Positions 20,578 to 30,090 of a DNA stretch of 64,000 nucleotides are shown here, piece after piece. The position numbers were made by a program, and so were the translations under genes. A model generated the notes under the pieces. The model saw only the letters and a list, made by a program, of their open reading frames with translations. It was not told where the DNA came from and did no database searches. Within the stretch, counting starts at the first letter, position 1. The number at the start of each line of letters is the position of its first letter. Source of the DNA: Corynebacterium testudinoris (GTDB lineage Bacteria; Actinomycetota; Actinomycetes; Mycobacteriales; Mycobacteriaceae); the NCBI RefSeq assembly GCF_001021045.1, contig NZ_CP011545.1:434001-498000 (forward strand). The letters run 5' to 3'.

Positions 20578-21119
20578 GACTCGTACTCCTCGGTCCCCCC
20601 GGTGCCGGCAAGGGCACCCAGGCCGCCCTCCTCTCCGAGAAGTTGGGCGTGCCCCACATCTCCACCGGTGATCTGTTTCGCGCGAACATCGGCGAAGGTA
20701 CCCCCCTGGGGGTTGAGGCCAAGGGTTACATGGACGCCGGAAAGCTCGTGCCGACCGACGTCACCGCCCGCATGGTCGAGTCCCGTCTCGAGGAGGCTGA
20801 CGCCGCTAACGGTTTCCTCCTCGACGGTTTCCCCCGCACGGTCGAGCAGGCCGACATCCTCGCGGAGCTGCTCGAGCGTCACGGCCAGCAGCTCGACGGA
20901 GTCCTGAACTTCAACATTGCGGAGGACGTTGTCGTCGAGCGCATGCTCTCCCGCGGCCGCGCCGATGACAATGAGGAGACGATTCGTACCCGCCTGGGTG
21001 TCTACCGCGACGAGACGGCTCCGCTCATTGATCACTACGGTGAGCACATCATCAACATCGAAGCTGAGGGGGAGGTCGAGGAGATCAACGCTCGCGCCCT
21101 GGAAGCCCTAGGTAAGTAA
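20574..21119 (+). CDS. adk: Adenylate kinase (short type)
   Basis: 181 residues. P-loop GPPGAGKGT at 7-15, DGFPRT motif, and the LID reduced to a short segment around GRADDNEET, so it is the short form usual in actinobacteria. It interconverts AMP, ADP and ATP. ATGA overlap with secY indicates coupling. Confidence 0.97.
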   Translation: MRLVLLGPPGAGKGTQAALLSEKLGVPHISTGDLFRANIGEGTPLGVEAKGYMDAGKLVPTDVTARMVESRLEEADAANGFLLDGFPRTVEQADILAELLERHGQQLDGVLNFNIAEDVVVERMLSRGRADDNEETIRTRLGVYRDETAPLIDHYGEHIINIEAEGEVEEINARALEALGK

Positions 21120-21143
21120 GCTTAAGACTCGCAGCCCAAGGTG

Positions 21144-21191
21144 GGGGCCGCTTTCCGCCCGGTGCATCGTCGCCGGAGGGAAAGTGGCCCC
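21144..21191 (+). terminator. Long hairpin between adk and map
   Basis: GGGGCCGCTTTCCGCCC (21144-21160) pairs with GGAGGGAAAGTGGCCCC (21175-21191) with about three mismatches. No tight T run follows, so it could be an attenuator or a processing site rather than a full terminator. Confidence 0.55.
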
Positions 21192-21227
21192 TTAGCCATT
21201 GGGTTAATTTTGTGAAGGAGACAGGCA

Positions 21228-22022
21228 ATGGGATTTCGGAAGAAGAAAAAGGCCATTGTGGCCCGCACTGCCGGTGAGCTTGATGCCATGCAGGCGGCCG
21301 GTGAGATCGTCGCCGCCACGCTGCAGGCCGTGCGGGCAGCGGCCAAGCCCGGCGTTAGCACCTTGGAATTGGATGAGGTCGCGGAAGCAACGATCCGTGA
21401 TGCCGGTGCCGTGCCCACCTTCTTGGGCTACAACGGGTTCACTGGTTCGATCTGCACCTCCCGGAATGAGGTCATCGTTCACGGAATCCCCAATAGTGAC
21501 GAGCTCCTCGCAGAAGGTGACCTCGTCTCCATCGACTGCGGAGCCACCCTCGACGGTTGGATCGGGGACTCGGCCTGGTCTTTCGCCGTGGGTGAGGTAG
21601 ACGGGGACGTCGACAAGCTCAATCGCGCCACGGAGTGGGTCCTCATGGAGGGCCTGAAAGCAATGGTGCCGGGCAATCGGCTCACCGATGTCTCCCATGC
21701 TCTTGAGGTAGCGACCCGGCAGGCGGAGAAGAAGTTCGGTGTCTTGCTGGGCATCGTCGATGGCTACGGTGGTCACGGCATCGGGCGGCAGTTGCATGAG
21801 GAGCCATACTTGGCCAATGAGGGCCGAGGTAACCGGGGTCCGCTTATTCAGGCCGGTTCGGTCCTGGCGATCGAGCCGATGTTGACGCTTGGCACCATCG
21901 AGTCGGCGGTGCTTGAGGATGACTGGACGGTGGTCACTCTCGATGGATCCTATGCCTCCCATTGGGAACACACGGTGGCAGCAACGGAGGGCGGTCCGCG
22001 CATCCTCACGCCACGCAAGTGA
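21228..22022 (+). CDS. map: Methionine aminopeptidase, type I
   Basis: 264 residues. The five metal ligands of the pita-bread fold are present: Asp103, Asp114, His183 (GYGGHGIG), Glu216 (AIEPM) and Glu247 (HWEHT). It removes the N-terminal Met of nascent proteins. A short basic N-terminus (MGFRKKKKA) precedes the catalytic domain. It follows adk after 108 nt. Confidence 0.96.
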   Translation: MGFRKKKKAIVARTAGELDAMQAAGEIVAATLQAVRAAAKPGVSTLELDEVAEATIRDAGAVPTFLGYNGFTGSICTSRNEVIVHGIPNSDELLAEGDLVSIDCGATLDGWIGDSAWSFAVGEVDGDVDKLNRATEWVLMEGLKAMVPGNRLTDVSHALEVATRQAEKKFGVLLGIVDGYGGHGIGRQLHEEPYLANEGRGNRGPLIQAGSVLAIEPMLTLGTIESAVLEDDWTVVTLDGSYASHWEHTVAATEGGPRILTPRK

Positions 22023-22114
22023 CTGGTGTGACTAAGGGTGCGTATGGGGCACTAGCTGGGTAAACATTGGGAAACAACGTTCGCTGCGAGTCGAGAAACG
22101 ACATACCCGTGTCA

Positions 22115-22120
22115 TATACT
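22115..22120 (+). promoter_or_regulatory. -10 hexamer for the L,D-transpeptidase gene
   Basis: TATACT is followed by 6 nt and the ATG at 22127, with no Shine-Dalgarno. The message is probably leaderless. Confidence 0.6.
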
Positions 22121-22126
22121 CCACCC

Positions 22127-22813
22127 ATGCGTTCATCTCTCAACCGCCGGATTGTCGGCGCCTTCGCCTCCCTGGCCACCGCCGCAGTCCTGCTCGTCGC
22201 CGCTCCGGGAATCGCCTCCGCTCAGCAACCGCTGAGCGACGGCTCCTCCCAAGCGACCGACGCCGCACGAGATGCCGCGTGGAACACGCGCAACACCATC
22301 CATGATGGGGTGAACGGCCTCCCGCCCGAGGCAGCCAACGCCATCCGCGGCGGCGTGGACAATGCCGTCAACGGCGTCTTCCCCGGCCTGGTCAGTGAGC
22401 GCACGGCGCCGGCACCAGTCGCAGCTCCGACCCCCGCCCCGGCACCGGTGCCCTCCTTCGACTACGGCCCCTGCCCGAAGGATGCCAAGGCCTGCATCGA
22501 CCTCAACGGTCGCCGCACCTGGCTGCAGCGCGATGGTCAGGTCTACTACGGTGACGTCTTCCACGGCCCGGGCCGCGTCGGCTACGAAACCCCGCGTGGC
22601 ACCTTCTACGTCAACCGCAAGGTGCGCCACGAGATTTCCTGGGAGTTCAACAACGCTCCCATGCCCTACGCCGTGTACTTCACCAACAACGGCATCGCAT
22701 TCCACCAGGGCGATCCCAACATCCTCTCCCACGGCTGCATTCGCCTCAACGAGCGTGACGCCGCGAAGTTCTTCGCCGATCTCAACATCGGAGACAAGGT
22801 CTTCGTCTACTAA
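22127..22813 (+). CDS. L,D-transpeptidase (YkuD domain), secreted
   Basis: 228 residues from the ATG at 22127 (MRSSLNRRIVGAFASLATAA), which gives a Sec signal peptide ending near ASA. After a low-complexity Ala/Pro linker (about 90-115) comes a YkuD domain with the catalytic motif SHGCIRLNERD (Cys204) and upstream FHQGDP. It should form 3-3 cross-links in peptidoglycan or attach proteins to it. Signal peptide plus a single catalytic domain distinguishes it from the larger Ig-containing Ldt proteins. It sits between map and infA with its own promoter and terminator. Confidence 0.92.
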   Translation: MRSSLNRRIVGAFASLATAAVLLVAAPGIASAQQPLSDGSSQATDAARDAAWNTRNTIHDGVNGLPPEAANAIRGGVDNAVNGVFPGLVSERTAPAPVAAPTPAPAPVPSFDYGPCPKDAKACIDLNGRRTWLQRDGQVYYGDVFHGPGRVGYETPRGTFYVNRKVRHEISWEFNNAPMPYAVYFTNNGIAFHQGDPNILSHGCIRLNERDAAKFFADLNIGDKVFVY

Positions 22814-22847
22814 TCGTCGTCAACATCGGCCGCACCCGCCGAAAATC

Positions 22848-22890
22848 CCCCGCCGACAGTCTTTTTTGACTAGCCCGGCGGGGTTTGGTA
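22848..22890 (+). terminator. Terminator after the L,D-transpeptidase gene
   Basis: CCCCGCCG (22848-22855) pairs with CGGCGGGG (22876-22883), with an inner AGTC-T6-GACT helix; TTT follows. Confidence 0.82.
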
Positions 22891-23007
22891 TTTCGCGTGG
22901 AAACAGGTACAGTGTCCAGTTGGTGTATGGGCACTCGTCGATGCATCGTTCGTAGTTATGTAAATATGCAGGTGTCGCACTGAATTGACACCAGGAATGT
23001 GGAGGAT

Positions 23008-23226
23008 ATGGCTAAGGAAGGCGCCATCGAGGTTGAGGGTCGCATTGTCGAGCCCCTGCCGAATGCAATGTTCCGAGTCGAGCTCGACAACGGACACAAG
23101 GTTCTTGCTCACATCAGTGGGAAGATGCGCCAGCACTACATCCGTATCCTCCCCGAGGATCGCGTCGTTGTGGAGCTGTCTCCGTACGACTTGACCCGCG
23201 GTCGCATCGTTTACCGCTACAAGTAA
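23008..23226 (+). CDS. infA: Translation initiation factor IF-1
   Basis: 72 residues from the ATG at 23008 with GGAGG 7 nt before. An OB-fold protein with the family sequence [19 protein letters not shown]. It binds the ribosomal A site during initiation. A gene for L36 (rpmJ), common between infA and rpsM elsewhere, is not present in the 198 nt downstream. Confidence 0.97.
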   Translation: MAKEGAIEVEGRIVEPLPNAMFRVELDNGHKVLAHISGKMRQHYIRILPEDRVVVELSPYDLTRGRIVYRYK

Positions 23227-23263
23227 GAACTAATCGCCTTCTCACCCCACGGCGTGCCCGAAT

Positions 23264-23281
23264 GACCGCTTCACTGCGGTC
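23264..23281 (+). other. Small hairpin in the infA-rpsM leader
   Basis: GACCGC, a 6-nt loop and GCGGTC form a perfect 6-bp stem in the 198-nt space before rpsM. No T run follows. Confidence 0.4.
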
Positions 23282-23424
23282 GTGCGCGCTCACTTACCTT
23301 CGGCCACGGTGGCTGAAGCCTCGCGAATCACGATCCATCGCCCGGTCATCGGTCCGGACAAAGCATCGCTTGGCGGGGACGGGTGGGGAGAAAACCACCG
23401 TAACAACCCGAAAGGTACTGCCAC

Positions 23425-23793
23425 ATGGCACGTCTTGCTGGTGTTGACCTCCCGCGCAACAAGCGCATGGAAGTCGCACTCACCTACATTTACGGCATCG
23501 GCCCCGCCCGTGCCGCCAAGCTGCTCGAAGAGACTGGAATCTCTCCCGATCTGCGCACCGACAACCTGGCCGATGATCAGGTTGCCGCTCTCCGTGACGT
23601 CATCGAAGCCACCTGGAAGGTCGAGGGTGACCTCCGCCGCGAGGTCCAGGCTGACATCCGTCGCAAGATTGAAATTGGCTCCTACCAGGGTCTGCGCCAC
23701 CGTCGTGGCCTGCCTGTTCGTGGCCAGCGCACCAAGACCAACGCTCGTACGCGTAAGGGTCCGAAGAAGACGATCGCCGGAAAGAAGAAGTAA
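23425..23793 (+). CDS. rpsM: 30S ribosomal protein S13
   Basis: 122 residues ([20 protein letters not shown]) with the [19 protein letters not shown] signature. First ribosomal gene of the alpha unit; its basic tail ends in a Lys run. Confidence 0.97.
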   Translation: MARLAGVDLPRNKRMEVALTYIYGIGPARAAKLLEETGISPDLRTDNLADDQVAALRDVIEATWKVEGDLRREVQADIRRKIEIGSYQGLRHRRGLPVRGQRTKTNARTRKGPKKTIAGKKK

Positions 23794-23796
23794 CAC

Positions 23797-24201
23797 ATGC
23801 CTCCGAAGACACGCTCTGGCGCACGCCGCACTGGCCGTCGCGTCGTAAAGAAGAACGTGGCCCAGGGCCACGCGTACATCAAGTCCACCTTCAACAACAC
23901 CATCGTGTCCATCACGGACCCGCACGGTGCTGTCATCTCCTGGGCCTCTTCCGGCCACGTCGGGTTCAAGGGCTCCCGTAAGTCCACCCCGTTCGCTGCG
24001 CAGATGGCTGCTGAGTCCGCCGCCCGCAAGGCAATGGATCACGGCATGAAGAAGGTTGACGTTTTCGTCAAGGGTCCGGGCTCGGGCCGCGAGACCGCTA
24101 TCCGTTCCCTCCAGGCCGCCGGCCTCGAGGTGTCCTCGATCTCCGACGTGACCCCCCAGCCGCACAACGGCTGCCGTCCGCCGAAGCGTCGCCGCGTCTA
24201 A
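23797..24201 (+). CDS. rpsK: 30S ribosomal protein S11
   Basis: 134 residues, 3 nt after rpsM. Typical S11 core ([20 protein letters not shown]) and tail [13 protein letters not shown]. Confidence 0.97.
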   Translation: MPPKTRSGARRTGRRVVKKNVAQGHAYIKSTFNNTIVSITDPHGAVISWASSGHVGFKGSRKSTPFAAQMAAESAARKAMDHGMKKVDVFVKGPGSGRETAIRSLQAAGLEVSSISDVTPQPHNGCRPPKRRRV

Positions 24202-24226
24202 ACAGGGAAAGGAACAGTAACTTACT

Positions 24227-24832
24227 ATGGCTCGTTATACCGGCCCCGTAACCCGTAAGTCCCGCCGTCTCCGCGTCGACCTCGTCGGCGGAGATATGGC
24301 CTTTGAGCGTCGCCCCTACCCGCCCGGGCAGGCTGGCCGCGCTCGCATCAAGGAGTCTGAGTACCTCCTGCAGCTGCAGGAGAAGCAGAAGGCTCGTTTC
24401 ACCTACGGCGTCCTGGAGAAGCAGTTCCGCCGTTACTACGCAGAGGCTAACCGTCGTCCGGGCAAGACCGGCGAGAACCTGCTGGTTCTCCTCGAGTCCC
24501 GCCTTGACAACGTGGTCTACCGCGCTGGTCTGGCACGCACCCGCCGCCAGGCTCGCCAGCTGGTTTCTCACGGTCACTTCACCGTCAACGGCAAGAAGGT
24601 CAACGTCCCGTCCTTCCAGGTGTCGCAGTACGACATCATTGACGTTCGCGAGAAGTCCCGCAAGATGATTTGGTTCGAAGAGGCTCAGGACAACCTCATC
24701 GACGCCATCGTCCCGGCCTGGCTGCAGGTCGTTCCGACCACCCTGCGCATCCTCGTGCACCAGTTGCCCGAGCGCGCTCAGATCGACGTTCCGCTGCAGG
24801 AGCAGCTCATCGTCGAGCTTTACTCGAAGTAA
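24227..24832 (+). CDS. rpsD: 30S ribosomal protein S4
   Basis: 201 residues with an S4 RNA-binding domain (RLDNVVYRAGLARTRRQARQ). It lacks the N-terminal four-cysteine zinc site, so it is the zinc-independent form. S4 nucleates 30S assembly. Confidence 0.97.
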   Translation: MARYTGPVTRKSRRLRVDLVGGDMAFERRPYPPGQAGRARIKESEYLLQLQEKQKARFTYGVLEKQFRRYYAEANRRPGKTGENLLVLLESRLDNVVYRAGLARTRRQARQLVSHGHFTVNGKKVNVPSFQVSQYDIIDVREKSRKMIWFEEAQDNLIDAIVPAWLQVVPTTLRILVHQLPERAQIDVPLQEQLIVELYSK

Positions 24833-24842
24833 TACTTCCCAC

Positions 24843-24861
24843 GACCGGCTTCTGGCCGGTC
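24843..24861 (+). other. Hairpin between rpsD and rpoA
   Basis: GACCGGC, a 5-nt loop and GCCGGTC form a perfect 7-bp stem without a T run; perhaps an attenuator or RNA processing site. Confidence 0.4.
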
Positions 24862-24937
24862 AGCGGGAGTCTTCATCCTCATCACCATCCCTTTTTCCAA
24901 CGGCGTCAAATAGCGGACGTCGACAAAGGAGAGTTCC

Positions 24938-25954
24938 ATGCTTATTTCCCAGCGTCCTACGCTCACCGAGGAGTTCATCGACTCCGCACGTTCCCGGTTC
25001 GTCATCGAGCCGCTGGAGCCGGGTTTCGGTTACACCCTCGGTAACTCACTGCGTCGTACCCTGCTGTCGTCCATTCCGGGCGCAGCTGTCACCTCCGTCA
25101 AGTTCGAAGGTGTTCTCCACGAGTTCACCACGATCAACGGTGTGAAGGAGGATGTCTCTGAGATCATCCTCAACATCAAGGGTCTGGTCCTGTCCTCCGA
25201 CTCCGACGAGCCGGTGGTCATGTACCTGAGCAAGGAAGGCCCGGGAGCCGTCACCGCTGGCGACATTCAGCCGCCGGCTGGTGTGGAGATCCACAACCCG
25301 GATCTGCACATCGCGACTCTCAATGAGCATGCCAAGCTCGACATCGAGCTCATCGTGGAGCGTGGCCGCGGCTACGTTCCGGCTGCCACCACCGCTGGTG
25401 GAGGAGACATCGGCCGCATCCCGGTCGACCAGATCTACTCCCCGGTGCTCAAGGTCAGCTACAAGGTCGAGGCGACTCGTGTTGAGCAGCGCACCGACTT
25501 TGACAAGCTTGTCATTGATGTCGAGACGAAGAACTCCATCACTGCCCGCGACGCTGTCGCTTCGGCAGGTAAGACCCTCGTCGAGCTCTTCGGCCTTGCC
25601 CGTGAGCTCAACACCGCCGCTGAAGGCATCGAGATCGGCCCCTCCCCGCAGGAGACCGAGTACATCGCTGCTTACGGCATGCCGATCGAGGACTTGAACT
25701 TCTCCGTTCGTTCGTACAACTGCCTGAAGCGTCAGGAGATCCACACCGTCGGTGAGCTCGCAGAGTGCACCGAGTCGGACCTGCTGGATATCCGCAACTT
25801 TGGCCAGAAGTCCATCAACGAAGTGAAGATCAAGCTCGCTGGCCTGGGTCTGACGTTGAAGGATGCCCCTGAGGATTTCGATCCCTCCACCCTGGAGGGC
25901 TACGACGCTGAGACCGGCGATTTCGTCGACAACGACGCGGAAGATTCCGAGTAA
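24938..25954 (+). CDS. rpoA: RNA polymerase subunit alpha
   Basis: 338 residues: N-terminal dimerisation domain ([20 protein letters not shown]), a linker, and the C-terminal domain ([19 protein letters not shown]) that contacts activators and UP elements. An acidic tail of about 25 residues ends the protein. AAAGGAG lies before the ATG. Confidence 0.97.
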   Translation: MLISQRPTLTEEFIDSARSRFVIEPLEPGFGYTLGNSLRRTLLSSIPGAAVTSVKFEGVLHEFTTINGVKEDVSEIILNIKGLVLSSDSDEPVVMYLSKEGPGAVTAGDIQPPAGVEIHNPDLHIATLNEHAKLDIELIVERGRGYVPAATTAGGGDIGRIPVDQIYSPVLKVSYKVEATRVEQRTDFDKLVIDVETKNSITARDAVASAGKTLVELFGLARELNTAAEGIEIGPSPQETEYIAAYGMPIEDLNFSVRSYNCLKRQEIHTVGELAECTESDLLDIRNFGQKSINEVKIKLAGLGLTLKDAPEDFDPSTLEGYDAETGDFVDNDAEDSE

Positions 25955-25999
25955 AGCGCCCGTTCGCGCTCACCACATACGTAATCGAGGAGTACTCAC

Positions 26000-26497
26000 A
26001 TGCCTACCCCTAAGAAGGGCGCCCGTCTCGGCGGCTCCGCGCAGCACCAGAAGAAGATTCTGTCTAACCTCGCTGCTCAGCTGTTCGAGCACGGCGCAAT
26101 CAAGACCACCGACGCCAAGGCCAAGGTCCTGCGTCCCTACGTGGAGAAGCTGATCACCAAGGCCAAGGACGGCTCTGTTGCCGCCCGCCGCCAGGTGCTC
26201 GCTGATGTCCCGCAGAAGGACGTCGTGGCTTACCTCTTCAATGAGCTGGCCCCGAAGTTTGAGAACCGTGAGGGTGGCTACACCCGCATCATCAAGCTGG
26301 AGAACCGCACCGGCGACAACGCCCCGATGTCTCAGATCTCCCTCGTTCTCGAGGAGACCGTGAGCAGCGAGGCTTCCCGCGCCACCCGCGCGGCTGCTTC
26401 CAAGCAGGCTTCCGAGGAGGAGGCTCCCGTCGAGGAGGCCACCACCGAAGAGGTCGCCGAGGAAGCTACCGAAGAGGCTGAGGTCGAAGAGAAGTAA
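26000..26497 (+). CDS. rplQ: 50S ribosomal protein L17
   Basis: 165 residues. The L17 fold occupies about 1-120. Beyond it is a strongly acidic Glu/Ala/Thr-rich tail of about 35 residues, seen also in other actinobacterial L17 proteins. It ends the alpha unit, before a terminator. Confidence 0.96.
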   Translation: MPTPKKGARLGGSAQHQKKILSNLAAQLFEHGAIKTTDAKAKVLRPYVEKLITKAKDGSVAARRQVLADVPQKDVVAYLFNELAPKFENREGGYTRIIKLENRTGDNAPMSQISLVLEETVSSEASRATRAAASKQASEEEAPVEEATTEEVAEEATEEAEVEEK

Positions 26498-26515
26498 TTC
26501 TCTTAACCCAGTGCA

Positions 26516-26542
26516 GCGCCCTTTCCGCCACCAGGCGGGAGG
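26516..26542 (+). terminator. Terminator after rplQ
   Basis: GCGCCC plus CCGCC pair with GGCGG plus GGGCGC across a 4-nt loop; TTCTC follows. Confidence 0.7.
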
Positions 26543-26595
26543 GGCGCTTCTCACATCTCAGGCCATCGTGGGCGCGAGTCCCTAGGAAGGCCGCC

Positions 26596-26769
26596 ATGAA
26601 GAGCAACGAGTCCGGCGTCGATCGTGGCATTCGTGCCGCGCTCGCCCTCGTCGCCGTTATCCTCGCTTTTACCATGACCAAGCCCAGCTCAGTAGTTGGC
26701 ATTATCGTGCTGGTAGTGGCGGCTATCTTTGGTGTGACCGCCGCCGTCGGTTTCTGCCCGCTGTATTGA
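26596..26769 (+). CDS. Small DUF2892 (YgaP-like) inner membrane protein
   Basis: 57 residues, MKSNESGVDRGIRAALALVA onward. Two hydrophobic helices and the C-terminal GFCPLY match the DUF2892 pattern (DRxIR near the start, GFCPLY near the end). It stops right after CPLY, so it is shorter than most members, which carry a few more residues. TAGGAAGG upstream of the ATG supports expression. Function unknown; some relatives are fused to rhodanese domains. Confidence 0.75.
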   Translation: MKSNESGVDRGIRAALALVAVILAFTMTKPSSVVGIIVLVVAAIFGVTAAVGFCPLY

Positions 26770-26833
26770 GTCCTCGGCTTGAGCACCTGCAAGACTAGCG
26801 GCCAGAAACCGGGGCGGTATCCTCGTGGTCACC

Positions 26834-27694
26834 ATGGATACCGCCACCACCCGCCTGCGCCTTGACCTCGCCTACGACGGCACCGATTTCCACGGCTGGG
26901 CGCGGCAACAGCCCCAGGGTGGCGCGCAGCTGCGGACGGTGCAGGGGGTGCTGGAGGATGCGCTATCGCGCATTTTGCGTATCGACGTCGCTCTGACCGT
27001 CGCCGGCCGCACCGACGCCGGGGTCCACGCCGCCGGGCAGGTGGCCCACCTCGATGTGCCGTTAACGAGCCTCGACCAGCGCTCCATCGATGGCGACCCG
27101 CGGCGGTTAGTGCGGCGCTTGGGCAGGCTTCTGCCCGAGGATGTTCGCGTCCATGATTGTCAGATCGCCCCTGACGGCTTCGACGCACGTTTTTCCGCCC
27201 TGCGCCGCCACTACGTCTACCGGATTACCACTCATCCCCGTGGTGCCTTGCCCACGCGTTCGCGCGACACCGCCACGTGGCCCAAGCCCGTGAGCCTGGA
27301 CACTATGCAAGACACCGCGGACTTCCTCGTGGGGCTCCATGACTTCGCGGCGTTTTGTAAGGCGAAGCCGAATGCGACGACGGTTCGCGATCTGCAGGAG
27401 TTCAGCTGGCGAGACGTCTCCACCCGTCTGGAACCACAACTCTACGAAGCCGAAGTCACGGCCGATGCCTTTTGCTGGTCCATGGTCCGTTCCCTGGTGG
27501 GGACGTGCCTGGCGGTGGGGGAGGGGCGTCGAGAAGCATCTTTTGCCAGCGAACTGCTGGCCGAGACGGCCCGCTCCTCCCGGGTGCCGGTAGCGGCGGC
27601 GAAGGGACTGAGCCTGGTGGGCGTGGACTACCCCGATGACGCGGAGTTAGCGGCACGGGCGGCGGTGACCCGCGACCGTCGCCACGCCCTTTGA
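26834..27694 (+). CDS. truA: tRNA pseudouridine(38-40) synthase TruA
   Basis: 286 residues from the ATG at 26834; a GTG 9 nt earlier is in frame but lies too close to a TATCCT hexamer at 26818-26823. The catalytic aspartate is in [10 protein letters not shown], and [11 protein letters not shown] and HDFAAFCK are conserved. It makes pseudouridine at positions 38-40 of tRNA anticodon arms. It follows rplQ as in mycobacteria. Confidence 0.95.
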   Translation: MDTATTRLRLDLAYDGTDFHGWARQQPQGGAQLRTVQGVLEDALSRILRIDVALTVAGRTDAGVHAAGQVAHLDVPLTSLDQRSIDGDPRRLVRRLGRLLPEDVRVHDCQIAPDGFDARFSALRRHYVYRITTHPRGALPTRSRDTATWPKPVSLDTMQDTADFLVGLHDFAAFCKAKPNATTVRDLQEFSWRDVSTRLEPQLYEAEVTADAFCWSMVRSLVGTCLAVGEGRREASFASELLAETARSSRVPVAAAKGLSLVGVDYPDDAELAARAAVTRDRRHAL

Positions 27695-27792
27695 CAGGCG
27701 AGCCAGATAGGTGATGTCCGGTCCGTTCGTTACACTCTGTTGTGTCATATGGCCAAAGCCATGCCTAGAACAGGGAGCAAAGGCGGTCAAGG

Positions 27793-30042
27793 GTGGAGCT
27801 GTACCAGGTGGTACTCATCGCGTTCGTGTTTTACACGGCGCCGGGTGCCCTGCTGGGCTGGGTTTCCGGCCTCAAGCTGCCGTGGGCTCTGGCCTCCTCC
27901 GTGCCCGTCACCTTCGGCACCGTCGGGCTGGCCGCCTGGCTGCTGGGCCAATGGGACCAACGCTTTGAGGTCGGCTCGTACCTCCTCATCTTCTTCGGCT
28001 TCCTCGCCCTCGCCGCCGTATGGCGCGTGGGCTTCCTCCTCGTGCAGCGGCGTTCCCGTGAGCCAGACGAGTCAATGAAGGATCGCCTGCTGGCATCCAG
28101 CCGGCAGGGCGGAATCCTGGACCCTCGGTGGATCCTGCCCGCGACCGGCTCCCTCACGGCGATGTATCTGTTCTTCCGGCGCGGATTCGATTTCTTCGAC
28201 GATGTTCCCCACCAACTAGAAAACATCCCGCAGGGCTGGGACGTCCACTGGCACGGGGCGATGATTCGCTGGATCATGAACGATGGGATCGCAGACCCCA
28301 CCCGGATGGGCGAGCTCCGCAACCTGGAAACCGGAGCTGACCTCTACTACCCCTCGGGCTGGCACGCGGGTGCTGCGCTGGCCGGGGAGCTGGCACACCT
28401 CACGCCGATCGCGGCGCTCAACGTCGCCAACGTCATCATCCCCGGCATCCTCCTGCCGCTGTCGGTGGCGATGATCGCGTGGAAGATGGTGGGCAACCGC
28501 GGCCTCACCGCGCAGCTCGGCGCCGGTATCGCCGCCGTGGGAGTATTCGCCTCGCCGGTGCTGTACTGGATTGGCACCTACGTCGGCGCGTGGCCCTACC
28601 TGGCTGCCGTCGTCGCTTCCGGCATCGTCCTCGCCTTGTTCATGCACGTGCCCTACCGGCCGCAGGCAGCTTTCGCCGCGGCGCTGGCGCTCGGCGGCAT
28701 GGTACAGATGCACCCCGCGGCCGTCACCATCGTCATCCTGGCGCTCGTGCTGTGGTGGCTGCTCTACCTCGTCTGGGTTCCCTCCCACCGCCGGGATACG
28801 CTGCGCGGTCGCATCCTCATCCGCCTGCGTGACATCGGCTGGCTCGCGCTGGCCGGAGGCGTCGGCAGCGCCGTCTTGCTGCCCCAGCTGCTGTCCGGCT
28901 CGGACTCCACGGAAGAGGTCGCAGCGTTCAGCGCGACCGAGGACGTCACCCGCGGCGAATCATGGACTCGTTCCTTCCTCATGCAGACCCGCCACACGGA
29001 CATGTTCCCCGACTTCGACGTCCGAACGTTGCTCATCGCAGCTGCCATCGGCGCGGTGGTTCTTCTGGTCTGGCGCCGCAACTTCTGGGCCCCGGCCTTC
29101 TACCTCATCTCGGTGTGGATGACCGCCAACGCCCTCATGCCTTTCGATGAGCCCTGGGGTGACCTGCTCGGCTCCATCGGCAACCTGCACTACGCCACGC
29201 CGCACCGCCTCGTCATGCCGGTGGCCATGTTCACCTTCGCGGCAGCTGGCATTGGCATCGCCGCGGTGATCCGCCTCATCACCTTGGGCCCCATCCGAAA
29301 GTTCGCCCTCGGCTCGACGATCGCCTCCATCGTGCTGGGTATCGGCGCGGGCGCCGGCACCGTCGCCTGGGCCACCACCGACCGCGTGATGGATGGCGCC
29401 GCCTGGGCCGTGCAAGCCCCCCGCACCGACCAGCGCATGGTCTCCGACGTCGACCTCCGTGCCTTCGACTGGCTGGCACAGCAACCCCATGCCTACGACG
29501 GGCTCATCATGGGTGAACCCGCCGACGGACACGGGTGGATGTACGCCTACAACTCCTTGCCGTCGCTCAACCGCCACTACCAGTGGCCCGATGCCGCCCC
29601 GGACTCTGATACCTCCATGGCGTTTTGGCACGGCAACCTGCTCGGGGTGGGCAACCACGATGATCCCGATCAAACCAACGACGTTGATACCGCCGCCAAG
29701 AACCTCAAGCTCACCTACTACTTCATCTCCCCGGGCAGCTTCTGGGGCTTCCAAGTGCCCAACATCGACCTCATTGAGGGCCTGTGGCACGCCCCCGGCG
29801 TCACACCCGTCTACCACGACGAGAACGTGTTCATCTTCGCCGTCAACCAGGAGTTCACCGATGAACAACTGACGCAGATGCGTCAGCCCGGCAACTCCCC
29901 GTGGCAGCTGCCCCCGCTGAAAACTGATGAGTTGGGCAACCCCATTTTCCACCGGCCGACCAAACCCGACCTGGGCGGCGATAACCCGCTGGAGGTCCCC
30001 GATGGGGCCGCTCCGGTTGAGATTCCGGCCACCCGCCCTTAA
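27793..30042 (+). CDS. Large polytopic membrane protein (DUF6541-like)
   Basis: 749 residues from a GTG. The first ~540 residues hold a dozen or more hydrophobic helices; the last ~200 form a soluble domain (FDWLAQQPHAYDGLIMGEPA onward) with many aromatic and His residues. The architecture and NIPQGWDVHWHG after the early helices resemble GT-C-like actinobacterial DUF6541 proteins, so a lipid-linked glycosyltransferase role is possible but not shown. It occupies the place of a membrane protein gene between truA and ESX-4 in mycobacteria. It precedes eccB in the same direction. Confidence 0.75.
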   Translation: MELYQVVLIAFVFYTAPGALLGWVSGLKLPWALASSVPVTFGTVGLAAWLLGQWDQRFEVGSYLLIFFGFLALAAVWRVGFLLVQRRSREPDESMKDRLLASSRQGGILDPRWILPATGSLTAMYLFFRRGFDFFDDVPHQLENIPQGWDVHWHGAMIRWIMNDGIADPTRMGELRNLETGADLYYPSGWHAGAALAGELAHLTPIAALNVANVIIPGILLPLSVAMIAWKMVGNRGLTAQLGAGIAAVGVFASPVLYWIGTYVGAWPYLAAVVASGIVLALFMHVPYRPQAAFAAALALGGMVQMHPAAVTIVILALVLWWLLYLVWVPSHRRDTLRGRILIRLRDIGWLALAGGVGSAVLLPQLLSGSDSTEEVAAFSATEDVTRGESWTRSFLMQTRHTDMFPDFDVRTLLIAAAIGAVVLLVWRRNFWAPAFYLISVWMTANALMPFDEPWGDLLGSIGNLHYATPHRLVMPVAMFTFAAAGIGIAAVIRLITLGPIRKFALGSTIASIVLGIGAGAGTVAWATTDRVMDGAAWAVQAPRTDQRMVSDVDLRAFDWLAQQPHAYDGLIMGEPADGHGWMYAYNSLPSLNRHYQWPDAAPDSDTSMAFWHGNLLGVGNHDDPDQTNDVDTAAKNLKLTYYFISPGSFWGFQVPNIDLIEGLWHAPGVTPVYHDENVFIFAVNQEFTDEQLTQMRQPGNSPWQLPPLKTDELGNPIFHRPTKPDLGGDNPLEVPDGAAPVEIPATRP

Positions 30043-30090
30043 GCTTCGCCTGTGAAGGATCCGGGGGGATCCGCCAAGGGGGAAAGTGGC

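Noticed and set aside
23227..23424. rpmJ (L36) between infA and rpsM
   Set aside because: No L36-like short frame (basic, Cys/His-containing) is found in any frame of this stretch.
30058..30071. GGATCCGGGGGGATCC near the eccB start as a regulatory inverted or direct repeat
   Set aside because: Very short, built on a G run, and placed between the end of the membrane-protein gene and the chosen eccB start; no further support.
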